A stretch of DNA of 7,918 bases from Lachnospiraceae bacterium. Its GTDB lineage: Bacteria; Bacillota; Clostridia; Lachnospirales; Lachnospiraceae. The notes under the pieces were generated by a model. The model had not been told where the DNA came from, ran no database searches, and saw only the letters and a list, made by a program, of their open reading frames with translations. The stretch covers positions 1-7,918 of the forward strand of contig JAFOYD010000071.1 of the NCBI GenBank assembly GCA_017391545.1, in the 5' to 3' direction. Below are positions 1-5,022 of the stretch, piece after piece; within the stretch, counting starts at the first letter, position 1; every line of letters begins with the position of its first letter. A program made the position numbers and the translations under genes.

Positions 1-351
1 AACACAGAGAAAACAGTAACAGCAGATTTAACAATTGAAAAGGATGTTACCGAAGATATTACATTCGCAATTGTTATGGGCAAGATGGATGATACTACAC
101 CATTGTCGACCATCGAAATTGACGAGGTTTCTATTGTGAAAGTTTCCGATGCACCGGAACCCCAGTCCGATGAAGTAGGACTTGAAAAGGAACCGGAGAC
201 GGAGACAGAGACAGAATCTGAGACAGAGGAAGAGTCTGAGACGGAATCAGAAACCGAAACGGAGTCAGAGCCTGAGACAGCGGTAGAGTCGGAATCTTCA
301 ACAGAAGTTGAGGCAGAGAGCGAAGTTGAAACTGAGATTTCTTCTCGATAA
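1..351 (+). CDS. 3' end of a secreted protein with a carbohydrate-binding-module-like end and acidic repeat tail (partial)
   Basis: The reading frame is open from the first base and stops at TAA 349-351, so 116 C-terminal residues are visible and the start lies outside the window. Residues 1-47 alternate polar and hydrophobic residues and include ITFAIVMGK followed by TIEIDEVSIVKV. That pattern is typical of the last two beta strands of CBM4/9-type carbohydrate-binding modules, where an I-D-x-V-S strand closes the jelly roll. From about residue 62 the protein becomes a Glu-Thr/Glu-Ser repeat tail ending in SSR. No sortase signal or membrane anchor follows, and no other frame downstream offers one. 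A tail like this is usually a linker or surface-exposed spacer in secreted clostridial enzymes, but here it is the actual terminus. The CBM assignment is by pattern only. The catalytic part, perhaps a glycoside hydrolase, cannot be seen. The Met at 76 is internal to this frame and unlikely to be the start, because the fold would be cut in two. Confidence 0.6.
   Translation, partial: NTEKTVTADLTIEKDVTEDITFAIVMGKMDDTTPLSTIEIDEVSIVKVSDAPEPQSDEVGLEKEPETETETESETEEESETESETETESEPETAVESESSTEVEAESEVETEISSR
196..345 (+). repeat. Glu-Thr/Glu-Ser low-complexity coding repeat
   Basis: Codons from 196 to 279 alternate almost strictly between Glu and Thr or Ser, giving units such as ETETETESETEE. The rest, to 345, is a looser Glu-rich version with Val and Ala. 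Synonymous codons vary (gag/gaa; aca/acg/acc; tct/tca), so this is not a fresh tandem duplication at the DNA level. The repeat is more likely old and kept for its protein character, which is very acidic and probably extended. Confidence 0.75.
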
Positions 352-395
352 TAACCAAAAAAATGGAGCAATAACAGAAACATAAGGTAAACAAA

Positions 396-438
396 AAACA
401 GCGGTTGCATGAATCATTCATTCATGTAGCCGCTGTTT
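396..438. terminator. 19-bp hairpin between convergent genes, strongest as minus-strand terminator
   Basis: The arms 396-414 and 420-438 pair over 19 positions, including two G-U pairs at 405/429 and 407/427, around a 5-nt loop (415-419). Read on the minus strand, the stem ends in CTGTTT and runs into a T tract (complement of the A run 393-398). That makes it a good intrinsic terminator for the gene at 483-692. Read on the plus strand, only TTTAAGATTTT follows, so termination of the 1-351 gene is plausible but weaker. Confidence 0.85.
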
Positions 439-482
439 AAGATTTTAAAGTGTTATGAAATGTTAATTGCCAAGCGAGCATG

Positions 483-692
483 CTAATCCTCCATTAATTC
501 TGCAAACAGTTCTTCTGTACTACCGGAAAAGAGAGTACCACCACTATTTTCTAATTCTGCGATTGAAGCAAGGGTTTCGGCATTCGGCGTTTCTTCCGGA
601 ATTGCTGCCCCCTGTAAATACGAAACGATATAGTACATTTTGCTATCAGGTATTTGGTCTATGAGACTTTTTGCAAGCTCCTTATAACTCAT
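483..692 (-). CDS. Small antitoxin-like protein, orphan (69 aa)
   Basis: This is a 69-residue acidic protein that starts MSYKELAKSLIDQIPDSKMYY and ends with GTLFSGSTEELFAELMED. The start at 692 was chosen because AAAGGAAG lies about 8 nt upstream. The longer in-frame start at 755 falls inside the promoter region and has no ribosome binding site. The N-terminal helix with the IPDSK element, the P-N-A-E-T-L-A linker and the F-x-G-S-T-E-x-L-F tail resemble small RelB/DinJ-like antitoxins of Firmicutes type II toxin-antitoxin modules. In these the C-terminal half wraps around the toxin. No toxin gene is adjacent: only 131 nt separate its stop from the next gene, and pyrG lies upstream. It may be an orphan antitoxin, a member of a conserved hypothetical family, or a regulator acting in trans. 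The gene has its own promoter and a strong terminator, so it is a single-gene transcript. Its existence is well supported, its function only by resemblance. Confidence 0.75.
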   Translation of the reverse strand: MSYKELAKSLIDQIPDSKMYYIVSYLQGAAIPEETPNAETLASIAELENSGGTLFSGSTEELFAELMED

Positions 693-734
693 AATAACAC
701 TTCCTTTCCAAACTAGTGTATGAATATTACTATC

Positions 735-763
735 ATTATATTTCATAATTTTCAAGGTTGCAA
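735..763 (-). promoter_or_regulatory. SigA-type promoter of the antitoxin-like gene
   Basis: On the minus strand TTGCAA (758-763) and TATAAT (735-740) are separated by exactly 17 nt. Transcription would start near 728, leaving a leader of about 35 nt with the ribosome binding site AAAGGAAG before the ATG at 692. Confidence 0.75.
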
Positions 764-771
764 TAAATAAA

Positions 772-804
772 AAACTTCCGCTGAAATCATACCAGCGGAA
801 GTTT
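772..804 (-). terminator. Intrinsic terminator of pyrG
   Basis: A perfect 12-bp stem (772-783 with 793-804) encloses a 9-nt loop. On the minus strand it is followed by a T-rich run (GTTTTTTATTTATT), and it begins 5 nt after the pyrG stop codon. It lies just upstream of the promoter for the next minus-strand gene and so separates the two transcripts. Confidence 0.9.
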
Positions 805-808
805 GGAA

Positions 809-2416
809 TTATTTGTTCTTATAATTGATTGCAGCCTCAACCAGTCCCTTGAAAAGTGGATGTGGTCTGTTCGGGCGGCTCTTTAACTCAGGATGTGCCT
901 GTGTCGCAAGGAAGAATGGATGGGATGGAATCTCGACCATTTCAACGATTCTGCCATCAGGTGAAAGACCGGATAACAGCATGCCCTTTTCTGTGACAAC
1001 AGCGCGGTAGTCATTGTTTACCTCGTAGCGGTGTCTGTGGCGCTCATGAATCGTCTCCTCACCATAGAGCTTGTACGCCTTGGAAGCAGGATCCAGATGA
1101 CAAGGATAAGAACCAAGTCTTAAGGTACCACCGATATCCTCAACGCCATTCTGGTCAGGCATCAGAGCGATGACAGGATGTGTGGTGTTCGGATCAAGCT
1201 CAATGCTGTGCGCATCATTGTAGCCGACAACATTTCTCACAAATTCCACGATAGAGAGCTGCATACCGAGGCAGAGCCCAAGGAATGGAATGTTGTTCTC
1301 GCGGGCGTACTTGATTGAATCGATCATACCACTGATACCTCTGTCACCAAAACCGCCGGGAACGAGGATACCATCAACATCCTTTAAGGTATCTGCTACG
1401 TTGTCCGGAGTTACGAGCTCGGAGTCAACCCATTTGATGTTAACTGTAGCGTGCTGCGGGATACCGCCGTGCTTGAGTGCTTCAACGACACTGATATATG
1501 CATCATGAAGCTGTGTATATTTTCCGACAAGGGCGATTGTGACCTCCTGTGTCGGAGTCTTTAAATCCTCTACCATCTTTGTCCAGTCGGCAAGATCCGG
1601 TTCTGGACAATCCAGATGCAGACATTCGCAGGCAACCTCTGCAAGATGCTCTTTTTCCATTGCGAGTGGCGCTTCATATAAATACTCGACATCGAGATTC
1701 TGCAATACATGGGAATTTGGTACATTGCAGAACAGTGCGATTTTGTCCTTTAAGCTCTGGTCAAGCTCATGCTCACTTCTGCATACGAGAATATCAGGCT
1801 GGATACCCATTCCCTGAAGTTCCTTTACACTTGCCTGTGTAGGTTTTGTCTTCATCTCCTGCGAAGCACTTAAATAAGGAATTAGCGTAACATGAATCAG
1901 AATCGCATTTTCGTGTCCTACCTCATGCTGGAACTGTCGGATGGACTCCAAAAACGGCTGGCTCTCGATATCACCGACCGTGCCGCCGACCTCGATAATG
2001 GCTATGCGCATGTCAGGATCCGTAAAGTTTCTGTAAAAACGGCTCTTGATCTCGTTCGTGATATGAGGAATGACCTGCACTGTGCCACCGCCATAATCAC
2101 CACGGCGTTCCTTCTGCAGAACAGTCCAGTATACCTTTCCTGTTGTCACATTGGAGTTCTTGTCAAGACTCTCGTCGATAAAACGCTCATAATGTCCTAA
2201 ATCAAGATCTGTTTCAGCACCGTCATCAGTAACGAATACCTCTCCGTGCTGAATCGGGTTCATGGTACCTGGGTCGATATTGATATAAGGGTCAAACTTC
2301 TGCATGGTGACTTTATATCCCCTTGCTTTGAGAAGTCGTCCGAGTGAAGCGGCTGTAATTCCTTTTCCAAGACCGGAAACTACACCGCCGGTTACAAATA
2401 CATACTTAACTGGCAT
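809..2416 (-). CDS. pyrG: CTP synthase (glutamine-hydrolysing)
   Basis: This cytosolic enzyme makes CTP from UTP using ATP and glutamine, the last step of de novo pyrimidine nucleotide synthesis. With the start at 2416 it is 535 aa, the usual Gram-positive length. The N-terminal synthetase domain begins KYVFVTGGVVSGLGKG, with the P-loop lysine at about residue 18, followed by FDPYINIDPGTMNP and the EVGGTVGDIESQPF element. The C-terminal class I glutamine amidotransferase domain (from about residue 290) carries the oxyanion loop GGFGDRG, nucleophile Cys382 in GLCLGMQ, and His508/Glu510 in QAHPELKSRP, so the triad is complete. A start at 2446 would add MKKTKGKVKV, but it has no Shine-Dalgarno and lies only about 2 nt after the predicted transcription start. 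The 2416 ATG has AAAGGA (2429-2434) upstream, though at a long spacing of 12 nt. The gene is monocistronic, with its own promoter and terminator. Function is near certain, the start less so. Confidence 0.97.
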   Translation of the reverse strand: MPVKYVFVTGGVVSGLGKGITAASLGRLLKARGYKVTMQKFDPYINIDPGTMNPIQHGEVFVTDDGAETDLDLGHYERFIDESLDKNSNVTTGKVYWTVLQKERRGDYGGGTVQVIPHITNEIKSRFYRNFTDPDMRIAIIEVGGTVGDIESQPFLESIRQFQHEVGHENAILIHVTLIPYLSASQEMKTKPTQASVKELQGMGIQPDILVCRSEHELDQSLKDKIALFCNVPNSHVLQNLDVEYLYEAPLAMEKEHLAEVACECLHLDCPEPDLADWTKMVEDLKTPTQEVTIALVGKYTQLHDAYISVVEALKHGGIPQHATVNIKWVDSELVTPDNVADTLKDVDGILVPGGFGDRGISGMIDSIKYARENNIPFLGLCLGMQLSIVEFVRNVVGYNDAHSIELDPNTTHPVIALMPDQNGVEDIGGTLRLGSYPCHLDPASKAYKLYGEETIHERHRHRYEVNNDYRAVVTEKGMLLSGLSPDGRIVEMVEIPSHPFFLATQAHPELKSRPNRPHPLFKGLVEAAINYKNK

Positions 2417-2454
2417 AACCTTAACTTTTCCTTTCGTTTTTTTCATATCTTATT

Positions 2455-2483
2455 ATTATACAACGTATACATGGTAAAAATCT
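2455..2483 (-). promoter_or_regulatory. Probable pyrG promoter (good -10, weak -35)
   Basis: On the minus strand a perfect TATAAT occupies 2455-2460. At the standard 17-nt spacing the -35 position (2478-2483) reads AGATTT, a poor match to TTGACA, and it overlaps one arm of an inverted repeat. Predicted transcription start is about 2448, giving a short leader of about 30 nt before the ATG at 2416. A weak -35 box would fit dependence on an activator or simply a moderate promoter. Confidence 0.5.
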
Positions 2484-2496
2484 ATAGCTTTTTACC
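2473..2496. promoter_or_regulatory. Near-perfect 24-bp palindrome over the pyrG -35 region (candidate operator)
   Basis: Arms GGTAAAAA (2473-2480) and TTTTTACC (2489-2496) flank a CTATAG core (2482-2487), itself a palindrome. Only the pair 2481/2488 does not match. The element sits where RNA polymerase would contact the pyrG -35 region and about 50 bp upstream of the ftsH -35 box. As RNA it lacks the GC content and T tract of a terminator, so a DNA site for a dimeric regulator is the likelier reading. No known regulator site was recognised. Confidence 0.45.
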
Positions 2497-2545
2497 TTTT
2501 CATAATGTTTTTTTAATCTTTTATAATCTTTTCACAAAGAAATTG

Positions 2546-2574
2546 TTGATTTATATACTTGTAATCTCTATAAT
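2546..2574 (+). promoter_or_regulatory. SigA-type promoter of ftsH
   Basis: TTGATT (2546-2551) and TATAAT (2569-2574) are separated by 17 nt. Predicted transcription start is near 2581, giving a leader of about 97 nt. A second TATAAT at 2522-2527 has only TTCATA at the -35 position and is a weaker candidate. Confidence 0.7.
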
Positions 2575-2590
2575 TATAAATGATTTATAA
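2574..2590. promoter_or_regulatory. Perfect 17-bp palindrome at the predicted ftsH transcription start
   Basis: TTATAAAT (2574-2581), a central G at 2582, and ATTTATAA (2583-2590) form a perfect inverted repeat. It begins at the last base of the -10 box and is centred on the predicted +1, a classic place for a repressor operator. The sequence is all A/T except the central base, so chance occurrence in this AT-rich gap cannot be excluded. Confidence 0.35.
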
Positions 2591-2627
2591 CAATACGGCA
2601 AGTAGCCATTAAGATTTTTAGAAAGGA

Positions 2628-2657
2628 CGTAACCGATTGAGTACAATCATCGTTACG
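2628..2657 (+). promoter_or_regulatory. Stem-loop in the ftsH 5' leader, next to the ribosome binding site
   Basis: CGTAAC (2628-2633) pairs with GTTACG (2652-2657), and inside it GATTG (2635-2639) pairs with CAATC (2644-2648) around an AGTA tetraloop; one unpaired base lies on the left side and three on the right. The last paired base is the first base of the ftsH Shine-Dalgarno GAGAGGAG (2657-2664). A second SD-like AGAAAGGA (2620-2627) lies directly 5' of the stem. The structure could modulate ribosome access or mRNA stability, or it could be a DNA operator. Confidence 0.4.
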
Positions 2658-2677
2658 AGAGGAGATAAACTAGTTCT

Positions 2678-4927
2678 ATGGACAACAATCAGTTCAATAA
2701 TTACGACAATAACTCCAACCGGAACAATGGCGGACCGGGCAATGGAGATAATGGCGGAAATGGCAGTAACAATGGAAAGGACCCCAAGAAGCAGAGCATT
2801 ATCATTATGATTACCGCCGCAATTCTGTCGCTGCTGTGCATCACTTACTTTACAAGAGCTGTGTCTGGGGCTACCACAGTTGAAATCACATACAACAAAT
2901 TCATCGATATGGTGAATGAGGGAAAGGTCGAATCGGTCAAGATTGATGCGAATCAGATCGAGATCACACCTGTGTCGGAAGTGGATCGTGATAAAACTTC
3001 CTATTCACCGATGCTGTATGCAGTGAAGGTGACGTATGTGACTGGTAAGGCAGAGGACGACACAACACTGACGAAACGGCTTCTGGATGCCGGCGTCGAA
3101 GTGAGCGGTAAGGTGCCGGACGGTTCCGGTGTGATTATCTCGATTTTATCCTACATTGTCCCAATTCTTTTGATGTGGGGACTTTTGAGTCTGCTGTTTC
3201 GCAAGATGGCAAGTGGTGGCGGAGCCTTCAGCATGGGAAAAAGCAATGCAAAGGTATATGTGCAGAAGGAAACAGGTATCACCTTTAAGGATGTGGCAGG
3301 TGAGGACGAGGCAAAGGAATCCCTGCAGGAGGTCGTTGATTTCCTACACAATCCTGGAAAATATGTAAAAATCGGTGCAAAGCTGCCAAAGGGTGCGCTG
3401 CTCGTAGGACCTCCGGGAACAGGTAAGACAATGCTTGCAAAGGCAGTTGCCGGGGAAGCACATGTACCGTTCTTCTCACTGGCAGGTTCAGACTTCATCG
3501 AGCTGTATGTTGGTGTCGGTGCATCCCGCGTGCGTGACTTGTTTAAGGAAGCAGAAAAAAATGCTCCTTGTATCATTTTTATCGATGAGATCGATGCCAT
3601 CGGACGAAGCCGTGATTCCAAGTACGGTGGCGGTAATGAGGAGCGCGAGCAGACCTTGAATCAGCTCCTTTCCGAGATGGATGGATTTGACGGCAAGAAG
3701 GGTATCATTATCCTTGCTGCGACAAACAGACCTGAGATTCTTGATAAGGCGCTATTAAGACCGGGACGTTTTGACAGACGTATTATTGTAGATAAACCCG
3801 ATTTAAAGGATCGTGTCAATATTCTGAAGGTTCATTCCAAGGATGTACTGATGGATGAGACCGTTGACCTGGATGCGATCGCACTTGCGACAAGCGGTGC
3901 TGTCGGCGCGGATCTTGCCAATATGATCAACGAGGCGGCAATCAATGCGGTAAAGGAAGGCAGAGAGTTCGTCAGCCAGAAGGATCTGTTCAACGCAGTT
4001 GAGGTGGTGCTCGTCGGTAAGGAGAAAAAGGATCGCATCATGAGTAAGGAGGAGCGAAAAATCGTCTCTTACCATGAAGTTGGACATGCATTGATCAGTG
4101 CTTTGCAGAAGAATTCGGAGCCGGTGCAGAAGATTACCATCGTCCCACGTACCATGGGAGCGCTCGGATATGTCATGCATGTGCCGGAGGATGAGAAGTA
4201 TCTTAACTCCAAGGCCGAGCTGCATGATATGATCGTGGGATTGCTAGGAGGTCGTGCGGCAGAGGAGATCATGTTTGACACCGTTACGACGGGAGCGTCA
4301 AATGATATCGAGAAGGCGACCAATATTGCGCGCTCGATGGTCACGCGATATGGTATGAGCGATAAATTTGGTCTGATGAGTCTTGAGACGGTGGAGAGCC
4401 AGTACCTTGATGGCAGAAGTTCGCTCAATTGTGCGGATCATACAGCGTCCGAGATTGATGCTGAGGTCATGAAAATGCTCAAAGAGTGCTATGATGAGGC
4501 ACTTAGCATGCTTCAAGAGAACCGTGATGTGATGGATAAGATTGCGGCACATTTGATTGAGAAGGAAACAATTACTGGAAAAGAGTTCATGAAGATCTAC
4601 CGCGAGGCAAAGGGACTGCCTGAGCCCGAGGAGAAAAAGGAAGAATCCGAGGATCAGGATGGACAGAAAGACGAAGTCAATGTGGAGCCTAGAGTCCCCT
4701 CTCCTGAGGAACTTCGAAATGTTACTCCACAGCAGCAGGCATTGGAACAGCCGCAAAATAACAGTTGGAGCATGCCACCTGCATATGACTGGAATCCTGC
4801 TCAGGCACAAAATGATGCAAGACCACAGAATCAGTCGCAGGACAACGAATTGCCCGAGGATAACGGAGAAAATGGTGAGACCTCTCGCTTTGGCTCTGCT
4901 TGGGACAGAAATATTAATGGAAAATAG
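2678..4927 (+). CDS. ftsH: ATP-dependent zinc metalloprotease FtsH
   Basis: FtsH is a membrane-anchored hexameric AAA+ protease that extracts and degrades misfolded membrane proteins and some regulators. The order here is: an Asn/Gly-rich N-terminus (1-40); membrane segment 1 (about 41-58); an extracytoplasmic domain (about 60-150); membrane segment 2 (about 152-174); the AAA+ module with Walker A GPPGTGKT (244-251, Lys250), pore loop ELYVGVG, Walker B IIFIDE (299-304) and the arginine-finger stretch RPGRFDRR; then the M41 protease domain with HEVGH (466-470) and third zinc ligand Asp543 in SNDIEKAT. All catalytic residues are present. At 749 aa it is longer than most Firmicutes homologues (generally about 600-700 aa). 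The excess is the Asn-rich start and a 101-residue charged, then Gln/Asn/Pro-rich tail (649-749). The start is the first possible one, since an in-frame stop lies at 2666-2668. The Shine-Dalgarno GAGAGGAG is 13 nt away, which is long. The gene is divergent from pyrG and followed by a terminator. Confidence 0.98.
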   Translation: MDNNQFNNYDNNSNRNNGGPGNGDNGGNGSNNGKDPKKQSIIIMITAAILSLLCITYFTRAVSGATTVEITYNKFIDMVNEGKVESVKIDANQIEITPVSEVDRDKTSYSPMLYAVKVTYVTGKAEDDTTLTKRLLDAGVEVSGKVPDGSGVIISILSYIVPILLMWGLLSLLFRKMASGGGAFSMGKSNAKVYVQKETGITFKDVAGEDEAKESLQEVVDFLHNPGKYVKIGAKLPKGALLVGPPGTGKTMLAKAVAGEAHVPFFSLAGSDFIELYVGVGASRVRDLFKEAEKNAPCIIFIDEIDAIGRSRDSKYGGGNEEREQTLNQLLSEMDGFDGKKGIIILAATNRPEILDKALLRPGRFDRRIIVDKPDLKDRVNILKVHSKDVLMDETVDLDAIALATSGAVGADLANMINEAAINAVKEGREFVSQKDLFNAVEVVLVGKEKKDRIMSKEERKIVSYHEVGHALISALQKNSEPVQKITIVPRTMGALGYVMHVPEDEKYLNSKAELHDMIVGLLGGRAAEEIMFDTVTTGASNDIEKATNIARSMVTRYGMSDKFGLMSLETVESQYLDGRSSLNCADHTASEIDAEVMKMLKECYDEALSMLQENRDVMDKIAAHLIEKETITGKEFMKIYREAKGLPEPEEKKEESEDQDGQKDEVNVEPRVPSPEELRNVTPQQQALEQPQNNSWSMPPAYDWNPAQAQNDARPQNQSQDNELPEDNGENGETSRFGSAWDRNINGK

Positions 4928-4944
4928 TTTGGAATAACAAAGAT

Positions 4945-4976
4945 AGAGAGTACACATGAAAATGTGTACTCTTTTC
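4945..4976 (+). terminator. Hairpin terminator after ftsH
   Basis: AGAGTACACAT (4947-4957) pairs perfectly with 4962-4972 around a GAAA loop, an 11-bp stem that can extend by a G-U and an A-U pair. It ends in CTTTTCG, so the T tract is short (four T). Termination is likely but may be leaky, allowing some read-through into uvrC. Confidence 0.7.
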
Positions 4977-4994
4977 GTGACTCTACGTTATACT
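4965..4994 (+). promoter_or_regulatory. Weak candidate promoter of uvrC
   Basis: TATACT (4989-4994) is a good -10 box, but the best -35 (TGTACT at 4965-4970, 18-nt spacing) is poor and lies in the ftsH terminator stem. It would give a leader of about 20-25 nt. Read-through from ftsH is the alternative. No LexA-type GAAC-N4-GTTC box was seen nearby. Confidence 0.3.
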
Positions 4995-5022
4995 AAAATG
5001 AAACAGGGAAAGGAATGGAAAA

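Noticed and set aside
693..755. Longer start (MKIMKYND...) for the antitoxin-like gene
   Set aside because: These codons cover the -10 box and predicted transcription start. The ATG at 692 has a good ribosome binding site.
2417..2446. N-terminal extension MKKTKGKVKV on CTP synthase
   Set aside because: The upstream ATG has no Shine-Dalgarno and lies almost at the predicted transcription start. The start at 2416 gives the family's usual 535 aa.
2497..2677. CIRCE or CtsR heat-shock operator in front of ftsH
   Set aside because: Neither TTAGCACTC-N9-GAGTGCTAA nor GGTCAAA heptad repeats occur in the leader or promoter.
2637..2816. Possible TTG-started reading frame overlapping the ftsH start, preceded by AGAAAGGA
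   Set aside because: The product shows no recognisable protein character and overlaps ftsH in another frame. It is kept only as a possible leader-peptide idea, not as a gene.
4298..4957. Long minus-strand open frame of 219 codons opposite ftsH
   Set aside because: It is a shadow of the ftsH coding frame: Cys/Leu/His-rich and low in protein-like order, with no supporting promoter or ribosome binding site. The same applies to the antisense frames at 5320-6057 and 6070-6735 opposite uvrC.
4977..5022. SOS (LexA) box in front of uvrC
   Set aside because: No GAAC-N4-GTTC-like sequence is present, so LexA control is not supported.
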